DNA of 64,000 bases from Parvibium lacunae (GTDB lineage Bacteria; Pseudomonadota; Gammaproteobacteria; Burkholderiales; Burkholderiaceae_D), in assembly GCF_003335215.1 (NCBI RefSeq), contig NZ_QPGB01000003.1:1-64000 (forward strand), given 5' to 3'. Position 1 is the stretch's first letter, and the number at the start of each line of letters is the position of its first letter. Made by a program: the position numbers and the translations under genes. Under the pieces are notes generated by a model, which did not search any database, was not told the DNA's origin, and was given only the letters and a program-made list of their open reading frames with translations. Below, piece by piece: positions 17,551-28,715 of this stretch.

Positions 17551-17949
17551 TCAGTGTTTCGTCGTGTTTTTTTCGCTGACTTTGGCGTCTTCAATCGGTG
17601 CTGCAGACTTTTTACCGTCATCGCCAACCCACGCATTGACTTTGGTTTTTACTTTGTCGGCTTTTTGTTCTACTGTCTGCCCCACTTTTTCCCCAAATTT
17701 AGTGACCTTGCTGCCGACGTGCTGGACGCCCGCTTCGACCTTTTCAACAGTACGTTTAGCCCCCGCCTCGACCTTGCCTACCGCTCGTCCGAGTTTGTTA
17801 TTCGGCAGAGGCTTACTTGGCTCCGCTTCGGGCTGGGCCTGTTGCACAGGTTGATGGTCACTGGTTTGCACGTTGGTATTAGCATACACGCTTGTCGTAG
17901 CAAGCAAGATCACCATGGCAGCCGCAACACGTATCTGATTTTTAGACAT
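17551..17949 (-). CDS. Small exported protein with Lys/Val/Glu amphipathic repeats
   Basis: I do not recognise a family. The 132-aa product has a signal peptide (about residues 1-23, 'VAAAMVILLATTSVYA'). After a Gln/Pro-rich stretch it carries a run of related short units from about 55 to 105: 'VGKVEAGAKRTVEKVEAG', then 'VGSKVTKFGEKVGQTVEQKA'. These have the spacing of an amphipathic helix, as in LEA-like or apolipoprotein-like 11-residue repeats. There are no cysteines. It may be a periplasmic coat or stress protein (inference). It is convergent with miaA (one base between stops), and a strong terminator 45 bases upstream isolates it from purM, so it has its own promoter. Confidence 0.7.
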   Translation of the reverse strand: MSKNQIRVAAAMVILLATTSVYANTNVQTSDHQPVQQAQPEAEPSKPLPNNKLGRAVGKVEAGAKRTVEKVEAGVQHVGSKVTKFGEKVGQTVEQKADKVKTKVNAWVGDDGKKSAAPIEDAKVSEKNTTKH

Positions 17950-17996
17950 AACAAGTACTCCTTCCTGTGCAGATCATCACAAAGCATTTACCCAAT

Positions 17997-18025
17997 AAAA
18001 AACGGTAGCGATGCTACCGTTTTTT
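17997..18025 (-). terminator. Rho-independent terminator after purM
   Basis: AAAAAACGGTAGC (17997-18009) and GCTACCGTTTTTT (18013-18025) form a perfect 13-bp stem with a three-base loop, and T-tracts flank it on both strands. It lies 72 bases after the purM stop. The same hairpin would also stop rightward transcription. Confidence 0.88.
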
Positions 18026-18096
18026 ATTGTGTTTCGTTTTTGCTTACTGTTAGCATACGCTCAAACAAATGGGGCGGCGATACCGCACAAGTTTTG

Positions 18097-19137
18097 TTAC
18101 ACCACCACAGTCTGGGCCTGCCCTGCCTCACGCGCCGCAATCTTACCAATCGTATACACCGTTTCGCCTTGCTCGCGCAGGAAGTCTGCCGCGGCGGCGG
18201 CGTCTTCTGCGGCCACCACCACTGCCATGCCGATGCCGCAGTTAAAGACGCGGTGCATTTCAGCATCAGCCACATTGCCATGTTGCTGTAGCCATTGGAA
18301 TAAAGGTGGCAAGGTCCAGCTGTTTTTATCAATCACGGCCGTGGTGTTCTCTGGCAACACACGCGGAATGTTTTCCACAATGCCGCCACCAGTAATGTGC
18401 GCCATACCCTTGATGGTGATTTTTTCGAGCAAGGCCAGAATCGGTTTGACATAAATGCGGGTGGGTTCCAGCAACACGTCTTTGAGCGTGCGCCCATGGA
18501 AGTCCGCATTCAGATCAGGGTTGGCGCGTTCAATAATTTTACGTACCAGTGAGTAGCCATTGGAATGGGCGCCACTAGAAGCCAAGCCCAGCACCACATC
18601 ACCAGGACGAATCGTTTGACCTGTAATGATTTTGCGTTTTTCTACTACGCCCACGGCAAAACCAGCTAGGTCGTATTCGCCGTCGGGATACATACCCGGC
18701 ATTTCAGCGGTTTCGCCACCAATCAAAGCGCAACCCGCTAATTCGCAGCCCCGTGCAATCCCGCTGACCACACTGGCGGCAGTGTCTACATCCAACTTAC
18801 CGCAGGCAAAATAATCCAAGAAGAATAAAGACTCAGCGCCTTGCACCAAGATGTCATTCACGCTCATGGCCACCAAATCTTGGCCCACGGTGTCGTGTTT
18901 GTTGAGCATAAAGGCCAGTTTCAGTTTGGTACCCACGCCATCGGTACCCGACACCAAGACGGGTTCTTGATATTTTTTGCTCACTTCAAACAAGGCGCCA
19001 AACCCGCCAATGCCGCCCAGAACGCCTTCGCGCAGGGTTTTCTTCGCCAGCGGTTTAATCCGTTCAACCAGGGCATCCCCGGCATCAATATCGACCCCGG
19101 CATCGCGGTAGGACAGGCTAGTTTTTTGTTCAGACAC
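18097..19137 (-). CDS. purM: Phosphoribosylformylglycinamidine cyclo-ligase (AIR synthetase)
   Basis: This enzyme catalyses the fifth step of purine synthesis, the ATP-dependent closure of FGAM to AIR. The 346-aa protein shows '[15 protein letters not shown]', '[16 protein letters not shown]', '[20 protein letters not shown]' and '[19 protein letters not shown]', the nucleotide and substrate elements of the PurM/ThiL fold. It is divergent from the AI-2E-type permease at 19223, with 85 bases between starts. purM-permease-hda is a common betaproteobacterial order. Confidence 0.96.
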   Translation of the reverse strand: MSEQKTSLSYRDAGVDIDAGDALVERIKPLAKKTLREGVLGGIGGFGALFEVSKKYQEPVLVSGTDGVGTKLKLAFMLNKHDTVGQDLVAMSVNDILVQGAESLFFLDYFACGKLDVDTAASVVSGIARGCELAGCALIGGETAEMPGMYPDGEYDLAGFAVGVVEKRKIITGQTIRPGDVVLGLASSGAHSNGYSLVRKIIERANPDLNADFHGRTLKDVLLEPTRIYVKPILALLEKITIKGMAHITGGGIVENIPRVLPENTTAVIDKNSWTLPPLFQWLQQHGNVADAEMHRVFNCGIGMAVVVAAEDAAAAADFLREQGETVYTIGKIAAREAGQAQTVVV

Positions 19138-19222
19138 AGTGATTCCTTTGTGATTTTGCCCTGCATCGGCACTAACAAGGCAGCTACAATAACGTCAACT
19201 CTCTATTTTACAGGTTAATCAC

Positions 19223-20317
19223 ATGCCCTCGCATGATCCTGCACGCCCACACAGCAGCACCCGCCGAAATTGGCAAACACTGGCCTGGCTTGGCACCGGT
19301 ATCGCCTTGTTATGGCTCTTATGGCTACTGAGCCCCGTATTAACGCCCTTTTTGCTGGCATTTATCCTTGCTTACATGTTGCAACCGGGTGTTGAGCGCT
19401 TGTATCGCCGGGGCTGCCCACGTGCGCTCGCTGTTATTCTGATGTTGCTGGTCTTACTCTTGATCGCGATTGGTTTAGTTCTCATCGTTGTGCCTGTCGT
19501 ACAACAAGAGATTCTGCTGGTGCAGAGCAAATTGCCCAATCTATTGAGCCAGCTCAATGGCACATTAGCGCCAAAGCTAAAGGAATGGTTTGGCCTCAAA
19601 GTGAATTTTGATGGGAAAGCCATTCGAGCTGCCATCAATAAAACCTGGATTAATAACAGCGAAGACGTTCTCTCACTGGCATTTGATTACGCCCTGACCG
19701 GTGGGACGGTGTTACTCACCGTATTGGGTAACTTGATTCTTGTCCCCATGGTGCTGTTTTACCTACTCATGGATTGGACCGTGATTTTTCAACGCATGGG
19801 GCAAGGCATTCCCCGCCGTTGGCAAGCTCAAGTGCTCGGGTTAGTGCAAGAAACAGATAGTTTGCTCGCCCAATATTTACGCGGTCAGTTAGCCGTGATG
19901 TTGTGCCTAGCTGCCTATTATGCACTTGCTCTCTATCTAGCGGGCATTGAATTGGCGGTTCCTGTCGGGGTGCTAACTGGGCTATTGATTTTCATTCCCT
20001 ATGTGGGTTATGCCTTTGGTTTCATGTTGGCATTGCTATCTGCCTCATTAGACTTTACGGGCTGGAACGAAATACTAACTGTGATTGCTATTTATGGTCT
20101 GGGTCAAATTTTAGAAAGCTTTTGGCTGACGCCGCGCTGGGTTGGAGAGCGCATTGGTTTGCATCCGCTGGCCGTGATTTTTGCATTGCTCGCCTGTGGC
20201 CAGCTCTTTGGTTTTTTTGGCATTTTGTTGGCGCTTCCAATGAGTGCGGCAATCCTGGTTGGGTTACGCGCCTTACGCCGTGTTTACTTGCGCAGCGAGT
20301 TTTATAACCGTGGGTAA
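19223..20317 (+). CDS. AI-2E family transporter (PerM/UPF0118)
   Basis: This is a polytopic inner-membrane protein of the AI-2E exporter superfamily, whose members have been linked to autoinducer-2 export, Na+/H+ antiport or unknown cargo. The family has about eight helices. Visible marks are the N-terminal helix pair 'LLWLLWLLSPVLTPFLLAF', the soluble segment around residues 95-150, and the conserved 'IFIPYVGYAFGFMLALLSA' and 'ESFWLTPRWVGERIGLHPL'. The length of 364 aa is normal. The actual cargo cannot be deduced. It starts the rightward run toward hda, which follows after 24 bases. Confidence 0.88.
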   Translation: MPSHDPARPHSSTRRNWQTLAWLGTGIALLWLLWLLSPVLTPFLLAFILAYMLQPGVERLYRRGCPRALAVILMLLVLLLIAIGLVLIVVPVVQQEILLVQSKLPNLLSQLNGTLAPKLKEWFGLKVNFDGKAIRAAINKTWINNSEDVLSLAFDYALTGGTVLLTVLGNLILVPMVLFYLLMDWTVIFQRMGQGIPRRWQAQVLGLVQETDSLLAQYLRGQLAVMLCLAAYYALALYLAGIELAVPVGVLTGLLIFIPYVGYAFGFMLALLSASLDFTGWNEILTVIAIYGLGQILESFWLTPRWVGERIGLHPLAVIFALLACGQLFGFFGILLALPMSAAILVGLRALRRVYLRSEFYNRG

Positions 20318-20341
20318 CCCTTACCCTATCTTCTTTCCGCC

Positions 20342-21055
20342 ATGCGCCAACTCTTACTCGATTTATTACCGCCTCCAGCCGCGCCATCACTCGACAATTA
20401 TGTTCCTGGACGGAATCAGGCGCTAATCACCACGATTCGCCAACAACAAAGGCAAACCGCTGAACCGCCAGTAAACAACACTGGCATGACGACAGCCCCG
20501 ATGCACTATCTCTGGGGGAGTGAAGGCTGTGGCAAAACCCACTTACTTAAAGCGATTGCTGGCGGGACGGGGGGGCGTTATCTCCAGCAGACATCACCTC
20601 TCTCTGATTTTGACTACCAAGCCGGGGGAACTTATTGTATTGATGACATCGATAGCTTCAATTCCACCCAATTGGATGCCATTTTTGCGCTCTATCAAGC
20701 GATGCTTACCAATCCGCTGGGACAGCTGTGGGTCAGTGGCCCATGTGCGCCATTTCAATTGACCGAGTACGCCCCGCAAATGCGCGCAGACTTGCGTACC
20801 CGCCTCGGCGCAATGCTTGTCTGGCAGGTCCATGCACTCAGTGAAGGTGAAATGGCAGAAGCCTTACAAGAAGCGGCCAGCCAGAGAGGCTTACAATTAC
20901 AACCGGGCGTTATTGGTTGGCTGCTCACGCACTGGGAGCGTAGCATGCCTGCGCTCTTGACCCTGCTTGATGCTCTCGATCGCTATTCGCTCGAACGACG
21001 CCGCGCCGCGATTACCCTACCTCTATTAAAAGATTTGCTCGCTGAAAGCCAGTAA
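20342..21055 (+). CDS. hda: DnaA regulatory inactivator Hda
   Basis: Hda is an AAA+ protein that, bound to the DNA-loaded beta clamp, makes DnaA hydrolyse its ATP and so prevents re-initiation. The N-terminal 'RQLLLDLLPP' is the clamp-binding motif. Walker A is 'GSEGCGKTHLLKAI', Walker B is 'YCIDDIDSF' and sensor/Arg-finger regions follow ('QMRADLRTRLGAMLVW'). At 237 aa it has Hda rather than DnaA length (no DNA-binding domain IV). Its place downstream of the purM/AI-2E pair is conserved in betaproteobacteria. The next gene starts five bases later. Confidence 0.92.
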   Translation: MRQLLLDLLPPPAAPSLDNYVPGRNQALITTIRQQQRQTAEPPVNNTGMTTAPMHYLWGSEGCGKTHLLKAIAGGTGGRYLQQTSPLSDFDYQAGGTYCIDDIDSFNSTQLDAIFALYQAMLTNPLGQLWVSGPCAPFQLTEYAPQMRADLRTRLGAMLVWQVHALSEGEMAEALQEAASQRGLQLQPGVIGWLLTHWERSMPALLTLLDALDRYSLERRRAAITLPLLKDLLAESQ

Positions 21056-21059
21056 CATC

Positions 21060-21725
21060 ATGAATCTTGCTCTCTTTGATTTAGACAATACCCTGATTCC
21101 CTTTGACTCCGACCACGGCTGGGGCAGCTTTTTAGCCAATCTCGGCGTGGTGGATAAAGCCGAATACGAGCGCCGCAACGATGCGTTCTATGCCGACTAC
21201 AAAGCCGGTTGTTTGGATATGAATGCCTACCTGGAATTTCAGCTCGGCGCGCTGACGCGCTTTCCGCGCGCGCAGCTCAATGCCTGGCATGCCGAATTTA
21301 TGCGCAGCCAGGTGTTGCCGAACCTACGCCCCACGGCGCTGGAACTGGTGCAGGCCCATCAGGCGGCGGGCGATTTGTGCTGTGTGGTCACGGCCACCAA
21401 TCGTTTTGTGACCGGTCCGATTGTGGCGGCCTTTGGTATCACGCACCTGATCGCCACCGAACCAGAACAGGTTAATGGCCAATTTACTGGTAAAGTGCAG
21501 GGCATACCGAGTTTCCGTGAAGGCAAAATCACCCGCGTGCAAGATTGGCTGTCTGCACTCGGCTACCAGTGGGATAGTTTCGCGCGCAGCACCTTCTACA
21601 GCGACTCGATGAATGATTTACCCTTATTAGAAAAAGTCTCCGACCCCGTGGCCACGAACCCAGATGCCAAATTACAAGCCGTAGCGCAAACACGAGGCTG
21701 GCGTATTCTTAATTTATTCGCATGA
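21060..21725 (+). CDS. HAD-superfamily subfamily IB hydrolase (SerB/CicA-like phosphatase)
   Basis: This is a cytoplasmic phosphatase of the HAD-IB group. Motif I is 'LFDLDNTLIPFDSDHGW' (two catalytic Asp), motif II 'CVVTATNRFV', and motif III/IV includes the Lys in 'GKITRVQDWL' and 'FYSDSMNDLPLL'. The helical cap lies between motifs I and II. At 221 aa it matches the proteobacterial family annotated near pcnB. The substrate is not known, and phosphoserine or histidinol phosphate have been suggested for relatives. Its stop overlaps the pcnB start by four bases (ATGA), so translation is coupled. Confidence 0.88.
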   Translation: MNLALFDLDNTLIPFDSDHGWGSFLANLGVVDKAEYERRNDAFYADYKAGCLDMNAYLEFQLGALTRFPRAQLNAWHAEFMRSQVLPNLRPTALELVQAHQAAGDLCCVVTATNRFVTGPIVAAFGITHLIATEPEQVNGQFTGKVQGIPSFREGKITRVQDWLSALGYQWDSFARSTFYSDSMNDLPLLEKVSDPVATNPDAKLQAVAQTRGWRILNLFA

Positions 21726-23116
21726 TTCGCAAAATTATTAGCAAACTCTTCAAACGCAGCGACAGCCCCGCCCACGCCCAACCCAAGCACGTCGGGCATA
21801 AGCATTACGTCAAACCTGTCCAACTCGGGCGTAAAGACCACAAAATTGATCGTCACTTAGTCTCGCACAACGCCATCAAAACCTGCGAAACGTTGCAGCG
21901 CGCAGGCTTTGAAGCGTTTATCGTCGGCGGTGCAGTGCGCGATTTGTTGCTCGGTATTGCCCCCAAAGACTTTGATGTCGCGACCAATGCCGAACCCGAA
22001 GAAGTACAAAAGCTCTTTCGCCGTGCGCGTATCATCGGGAAACGTTTTCGCATCGTCCATGTTGTGTTTGGCAATGACATCATTGAAACCTCGACCTTCC
22101 GCGCCTTGCATGGTGACAAAGTAGAAACCGATGCGCATGGCCGCGTCCTGCGCGACAACGTGTTTGGCAGCCAGCATGAAGATGCCACGCGCCGCGACTT
22201 CACCGTGAATGCGCTGTATTACGACCCCACCCAGGAAATTGTGCTGGACTACCACCACGGCGTGCGCGACTTGCGGGCCAAAACGCTGCGCATGATTGGC
22301 GACCCCGCCACCCGCTACCGTGAAGACCCGGTGCGCATGCTACGCGTGGTGCGCTTTGCCGCCAAACTTGGCTTTGAGATTGATGCCACCACCCGCGCCC
22401 CGATTGCCGAGTTGGCCGATTTAATCGAAAACGTCCCTGCTTCGCGTCTGTTTGATGAAATGCTCAAGCTGCTGACCAGCGGTCACGCCCTCGCCTGCCT
22501 GCAACGCTTGCGGCAAGAAGGCTTGCACCAAGGTTTAATGCCATTATTGGATGTGATTCTGGAGCAACCCGCTGGCGAGAAATTTGTCACCCTCGCCCTC
22601 AGCCGCACCGATGAACGCGTGCGCGCAGGCAAGTCGATTTCGCCCAGCTTTCTGTTTGCCAGCTTGTTATGGAATTTGGTGAAAGAACGTTGGCAGGTCA
22701 TTCTCGAGAGTGGCGAACACACCATTCCTGCGCTGTTTCAAGCGATGGATGAAATCATCTCCCAGCAGTGTGAAAAGCTCGCTATCCAGCGCCGTTTTAC
22801 CACCGATATGCGCGAAATCTGGGCCTTGCAGCCGCGCTTTGAAAAGCGCAATGGCGCCAGCCCATATCGCTTACTAGAGCACCTACGCTTCCGCGCAGGG
22901 TACGATTTTTTATTGCTACGTACGGAAGTCGGGGAGCTGGAATCTGAACTGGCCGATTGGTGGACCGCCTTTCAAGTCGCCGAGCATAGCGAACGCGCAC
23001 AGATGATTGCCGATGCAAATCGCCGTGCCCCCGCGATTCAAATCAATAAACGCAAACGGCGGCGCAAGCCTAAAAACCCAGCGGGCGCAACGTCAGGAAC
23101 CTCTCAAGCGGAATGA
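21722..23116 (+). CDS. pcnB: Poly(A) polymerase I
   Basis: PcnB adds 3' poly(A) tails that mark RNA for decay. The nucleotidyltransferase head contains 'FIVGGAVRDLLLGIAPKDFD' with the metal-binding Asp pair, then 'RIVHVVFGNDIIETSTFR' and 'RRDFTVNALYYDP', and the neck has 'RYREDPVRMLRVVRFAAKLG'. The basic N-terminus and the C-terminal tail 'INKRKRRRKPKNPAG' mark it as PcnB rather than CCA-adding enzyme. The length of 464 aa is normal. It overlaps both its neighbours by four bases (HAD and folK), indicating one tightly coupled operon. Confidence 0.93.
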   Translation: MIRKIISKLFKRSDSPAHAQPKHVGHKHYVKPVQLGRKDHKIDRHLVSHNAIKTCETLQRAGFEAFIVGGAVRDLLLGIAPKDFDVATNAEPEEVQKLFRRARIIGKRFRIVHVVFGNDIIETSTFRALHGDKVETDAHGRVLRDNVFGSQHEDATRRDFTVNALYYDPTQEIVLDYHHGVRDLRAKTLRMIGDPATRYREDPVRMLRVVRFAAKLGFEIDATTRAPIAELADLIENVPASRLFDEMLKLLTSGHALACLQRLRQEGLHQGLMPLLDVILEQPAGEKFVTLALSRTDERVRAGKSISPSFLFASLLWNLVKERWQVILESGEHTIPALFQAMDEIISQQCEKLAIQRRFTTDMREIWALQPRFEKRNGASPYRLLEHLRFRAGYDFLLLRTEVGELESELADWWTAFQVAEHSERAQMIADANRRAPAIQINKRKRRRKPKNPAGATSGTSQAE

Positions 23117-23595
23117 GCATTCGCTGTTATCTCAGCCTCGGGGCGAATCTCGGCGATGCCTCTGCCACATTACAGGCAGCCTGCGCAGCGTTACGAGGAT
23201 TGCCGATTACCCGGCTAGAAGCGGTTTCATCCTTTTATCGCACCGCCCCGATAGCGTCCAGCGGCCCTGACTATGTCAACGCTGTGGCCGCGCTCACGAC
23301 TACCTTCCCCCCGCTGGATTTGCTGCATGCCGTACAGGCGATTGAGCAGGCGCATGGGCGCGAACGGCCTTATCACAACGCCCCGCGCACTTTAGATATC
23401 GACATCCTGCTATACGGCGATCAGCGTATTGATCTACCCAATCTGCAAGTACCTCACCCACGCATGTTAGAACGGGCGTTTGTATTGGTGCCACTCGCCG
23501 AGATTGCACCGCCGAGCTTGCCCATCATCGGTTCGCTCGGCCCCTATCTCACCCGCGCGGTTATACAAGCACAAACGATTCAGTGTGTCACTTAA
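23113..23595 (+). CDS. folK: 2-amino-4-hydroxy-6-hydroxymethyldihydropteridine pyrophosphokinase
   Basis: FolK transfers pyrophosphate from ATP to the pterin in folate synthesis. The 160-aa protein opens 'CYLSLGANLGDASATLQ', has 'VSSFYRTAPIASSGPDYVNA' (substrate loop) and the ATP/Mg site 'NAPRTLDIDILLYGD' followed by 'VPHPRMLERAFVLVPL'. It starts inside the pcnB stop (ATGA overlap). folK downstream of pcnB is a conserved arrangement in Proteobacteria. Confidence 0.95.
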   Translation: MSIRCYLSLGANLGDASATLQAACAALRGLPITRLEAVSSFYRTAPIASSGPDYVNAVAALTTTFPPLDLLHAVQAIEQAHGRERPYHNAPRTLDIDILLYGDQRIDLPNLQVPHPRMLERAFVLVPLAEIAPPSLPIIGSLGPYLTRAVIQAQTIQCVT

Positions 23596-23649
23596 AGACT
23601 CACTGGTGCGGTATATTTCATTTTCAGAAATTAATTAAGTGTGATTGTT

Positions 23650-24303
23650 ATGGATCGCTATCAGCACATTGTGATTGAAGGCCCGATTGGGGCGGGTAAA
23701 ACCTCTTTGGCGCGCCGCTTGGCCGACATTTTATGGACCGGTAATCAAAGCGCACGCGGCGAACTCTTGCTGGAAAAGCCGGAAGACAATCCCTTCCTCG
23801 AACGCTTTTATCGCGATAGCGCCCGCTATGCGCTACAAACCCAACTCTTCTTTTTGTTTCAGCGGCTTGATCAACTCAAACAGCTCGGCCAAAAGGAATG
23901 GTTTAACAAGCCCATCATCAGCGACTTCTTGCTGGATAAAGATCCCTTGTTTGCGGAGCTCACCTTACCCAGTGATGAACTCGCACTCTATCGCCAAATT
24001 TTTAACACGATTCAGCCGCAAACCCCGCAGCCCGATTTGGTGATCTACTTGCAGGCCCAGCCCGACACCCTACTAGAGCGGATTCATCGGCGCGGCAACC
24101 CGGCGGAAAGTGCAATTTCTCTGGATTACCTACGGGCGTTGTGTGATGCGTATAGCCAGTTCTTCCATCACTACAATGCGGCCCCGGTGCTCACGGTGAA
24201 TACCAGCGGTCTGAACCCGATTGATTCGGATGAAGATTGCGCATTGCTCTTGCAGCAGATTAAGAATATGCGCGGCAAGCGGGAATTCTTTAATCGCGGG
24301 TAA
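23650..24303 (+). CDS. Deoxynucleoside kinase family protein (dNK-like)
   Basis: This is a P-loop kinase of the deoxynucleoside kinase family (deoxyadenosine/deoxyguanosine kinase-like) that would phosphorylate a nucleoside for salvage. Motifs are Walker A 'IEGPIGAGKTSLARRLA', 'LQTQLFFLFQRLDQL', 'ISDFLLDKDPLFAELTL' in place of the family DR(Y/S) region, and the lid 'LERIHRRGNPAE'. It is 217 aa from ATG 23650; a GTG nine bases upstream is an alternative start, and neither has a strong ribosome site. A kinase of this kind between folK and panB is common in betaproteobacteria, and why it sits with folate and pantothenate genes is unexplained. Substrate preference cannot be read from the sequence. 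Confidence 0.82.
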   Translation: MDRYQHIVIEGPIGAGKTSLARRLADILWTGNQSARGELLLEKPEDNPFLERFYRDSARYALQTQLFFLFQRLDQLKQLGQKEWFNKPIISDFLLDKDPLFAELTLPSDELALYRQIFNTIQPQTPQPDLVIYLQAQPDTLLERIHRRGNPAESAISLDYLRALCDAYSQFFHHYNAAPVLTVNTSGLNPIDSDEDCALLLQQIKNMRGKREFFNRG

Positions 24304-24338
24304 ACTATACCCAACCTTCATTGATCGTAAGGAACGTC

Positions 24339-26134
<1,796 letters not shown>

Positions 26135-26320
26135 GTAAGAGCGGCGGTGGGCACTTTTAAGAAATTCAGAATTTCGAACTAAGTGTTCACAATACGGTGC
26201 TAGGCGCCGCGCAGCGAAAGCTGAGATAGTACATAAAGTACAGCGAAGATTGAGCGAGCATGCAACAACGCAATTCGCTCGAAAAATGAATTTATTAAAG
26301 TGAACCATTAGGAGAAGGCG
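26135..26320. other. panC-panD spacer, A/T-richer than the genes, with a perfect short inverted repeat
   Basis: This 186-base gap is long for this compact gene run. It holds GAAATTC-A-GAATTTC (26161-26175), a perfect 7-bp inverted repeat with a one-base centre, and a GTACATAAAGTAC repeat further on. No ORF of note and no T-tract terminator is seen. A promoter for panD-ilvD may lie here (inference). The panD ribosome site AGGAGAAGG lies at its end. Confidence 0.45.
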
Positions 26321-26725
26321 ATGTTCCGCCATATGCTCAAATCCAAAATCCACCGCGCAGCGGTCACGCAATGTGAACTGCATTACGAAGGCTCGTGCGC
26401 GATTGATGAAGACTTACTCGATGCCGCGAATATTTGCGAAAACGAGCAAGTCCACATTTGGAACATCAATAACGGGGAACGTTTCATTACCTACGCCATC
26501 AAAGGAGAACGGGGTTCGGGCATGATTTCGGTCAATGGCTCCGCCGCCCGCCGCGCCAGCGTGGGGGACTTGCTGATTATTGCCGCTTTTGCGCAAGTGC
26601 ATGAAAAAGATTTGCCTAACCACGAACCGCAGTTAGTCTTTGTGGATGAGCACAACAAACAAGTGGCCTTGCGCCACCATGTGCCCGTGCAGGCCGCCCC
26701 TGGCCACAGCACGGATGAGTGTTAA
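26321..26725 (+). CDS. panD: Aspartate 1-decarboxylase (proenzyme)
   Basis: PanD makes beta-alanine from aspartate for PanC. It self-cleaves between Gly24 and Ser25 to form the pyruvoyl group, and '[16 protein letters not shown]' shows the site. '[20 protein letters not shown]' and '[20 protein letters not shown]' complete the small double-psi barrel. At 134 aa it is of usual length. AGGAGAAGG precedes the ATG. In enteric bacteria PanD maturation needs PanZ, and no such gene is seen here. Confidence 0.96.
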   Translation: MFRHMLKSKIHRAAVTQCELHYEGSCAIDEDLLDAANICENEQVHIWNINNGERFITYAIKGERGSGMISVNGSAARRASVGDLLIIAAFAQVHEKDLPNHEPQLVFVDEHNKQVALRHHVPVQAAPGHSTDEC

Positions 26726-26746
26726 TTGACGTCTTAAGAGGAAGCT

Positions 26747-28660
26747 ATGCCTATCTATCGCTCTAAAACCACTACCGCTGGTCGTAACATGGCCGGTGCC
26801 CGCGCCTTGTGGCGTGCCACGGGCATGAAAGACGCTGACTTTAACAAACCGATTATTGCGGTCGCGAACTCGTTCACGCAATTTGTGCCAGGCCATGTGC
26901 ATTTGAAAGACCTGGGTCAACTCGTGGCGCGTGAAATTGAAGCCGCAGGCGGCGTGGCCAAAGAGTTCAACACCATTGCGGTGGATGATGGGATTGCGAT
27001 GGGCCACGATGGCATGCTGTATTCCCTGCCCAGTCGCGACATCATTGCCGACTCGGTGGAATACATGGTGAATGCGCACTGCGCTGATGCGCTGGTGTGT
27101 ATTTCTAACTGCGACAAAATTACCCCCGGGATGTTGATGGCGGCAATGCGCTTAAATATTCCCGTCGTCTTTGTGTCTGGTGGCCCGATGGAAGCGGGCA
27201 AAGTGAAACTCGCTAACCCCCAAACCAAAGCGATTGAAATTAAAAAACTGGACTTGGTGGATGCCATGGTCATGGCCGGCGACAATAAAGTCTCGGAAGC
27301 TGATTTGGCCGAAGTGGAACGTTCAGCGTGCCCCACCTGCGGTTCTTGTTCTGGCATGTTCACCGCAAACTCCATGAACTGCTTGACCGAAGCGCTTGGT
27401 CTGTCCTTGCCCGGTAACGGCACCACCTTAGCCACCCACGCCGACCGCGAACAACTCTTCAAGCAAGCCGGTCGCCTGGTGGTGGAACTATGCAAACGCT
27501 ACTACGAAGAAGAGGACGTGTCTGTATTGCCACGATCAATTGCAACCTTTGAAGCCTTCGAAAACGTGGTGTCTCTGGACATTGCGATGGGTGGCTCAAC
27601 CAATACAGTGCTACACCTGTTGGCTACTGCGCGGGAAGCCGAGGTCAATTTCACGATGGCCGATATTGATCGCCTTTCGCGCCGCGTTCCAACACTCTGT
27701 AAAGTCGCCCCAAATACGAACAAATATCACATCGAGGACGTTCATCGTGCAGGCGGCATCATGGCAATTTTAGGGGAACTCGATCGCGGTGGGCTGCTTC
27801 ACACTCAAGTTAGCACCGTCCATAGCAAGACCATGAAAGAGGCCCTAGAGCGCTGGGATGTGGCCCGCCACCCCACAGAAGACGTGATGACTTTCTACCG
27901 GGCTGGCCCCGCCGGAATTCCGACCCAAGTGGCTTTCAGTCAGAACACCCGCTGGCCATCGCTTGATCTAGATCGCCAGAATGGCTGCATCCGTAGCGTG
28001 GCGCATGCGTATTCCCGCGATGGTGGATTAGCGGTGCTCTACGGTAACTTGGCACTGGATGGCTGTATTGTCAAAACAGCAGGCATCGACGAAAGTATGC
28101 TGGCCGTCGAAGAATTGCGCTATACCACCAGTGTCCCGACCTCGACCCTGCGTGTGTTTGAGGGCCCAGCGCAAGTGTTCGAAAGCCAAGATGCGGCCGT
28201 TGAAGCCATTTTAGGTGACCGTATTCAGCCGGGCGATGTGGTCTTGGTGCGCTATGAAGGCCCCAAGGGTGGCCCCGGTATGCAAGAAATGCTCTACCCC
28301 ACCAGTTACCTGAAATCCAAAGGGTTGGGCAAAGCCTGCGCCTTGCTGACCGATGGCCGCTTCTCCGGGGGCACGTCGGGTCTCTCGATTGGCCATTGCT
28401 CGCCCGAAGCAGCAGCGGGTGGGACGATTGGCTTGGTCCGCAATGGCGACCGTATCCGTATTGATATTCCCAATCGTAGTATCAATGTACTGGTCAGCGA
28501 TGAAGAGTTGGCGCAACGCCGTGCCGAGCAAGACAAACTGGGCTGGAAGCCTGCGCAACCGCGCCCGCGCAAAGTCTCCGCGGCGCTGAAGGCCTACGCC
28601 AAACTCGCCACCTCGGCCGATAAAGGGGCGGTGCGCGACTTATCGCAATTAGACGACTAA
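26747..28660 (+). CDS. ilvD: Dihydroxy-acid dehydratase
   Basis: IlvD is an Fe-S dehydratase forming 2-oxoisovalerate (valine, leucine and pantothenate) and 2-oxo-3-methylvalerate (isoleucine). Conserved Cys and acid residues appear in '[19 protein letters not shown]', '[20 protein letters not shown]' and '[20 protein letters not shown]', and near the C-terminus in '[19 protein letters not shown]'. The 637-aa length fits the long, enteric-type enzyme. It lies 21 bases after panD with a GAGGAAG ribosome site, so it is in the panD transcript. This placement couples supply of the PanB substrate to the pathway. Confidence 0.96.
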   Translation: MPIYRSKTTTAGRNMAGARALWRATGMKDADFNKPIIAVANSFTQFVPGHVHLKDLGQLVAREIEAAGGVAKEFNTIAVDDGIAMGHDGMLYSLPSRDIIADSVEYMVNAHCADALVCISNCDKITPGMLMAAMRLNIPVVFVSGGPMEAGKVKLANPQTKAIEIKKLDLVDAMVMAGDNKVSEADLAEVERSACPTCGSCSGMFTANSMNCLTEALGLSLPGNGTTLATHADREQLFKQAGRLVVELCKRYYEEEDVSVLPRSIATFEAFENVVSLDIAMGGSTNTVLHLLATAREAEVNFTMADIDRLSRRVPTLCKVAPNTNKYHIEDVHRAGGIMAILGELDRGGLLHTQVSTVHSKTMKEALERWDVARHPTEDVMTFYRAGPAGIPTQVAFSQNTRWPSLDLDRQNGCIRSVAHAYSRDGGLAVLYGNLALDGCIVKTAGIDESMLAVEELRYTTSVPTSTLRVFEGPAQVFESQDAAVEAILGDRIQPGDVVLVRYEGPKGGPGMQEMLYPTSYLKSKGLGKACALLTDGRFSGGTSGLSIGHCSPEAAAGGTIGLVRNGDRIRIDIPNRSINVLVSDEELAQRRAEQDKLGWKPAQPRPRKVSAALKAYAKLATSADKGAVRDLSQLDD

Positions 28661-28715
28661 GGTAAGAACCCAAACAGCCATCGCTGAGAATGGCTACCCG
28701 AGGGAGGCAGAAAGC

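Noticed and set aside
17479-18291. 270-codon plus-strand frame across the miaA end, the repeat protein and purM
   Set aside because: It runs through a strong terminator and overlaps two well-supported genes; its translation looks like shadow sequence.
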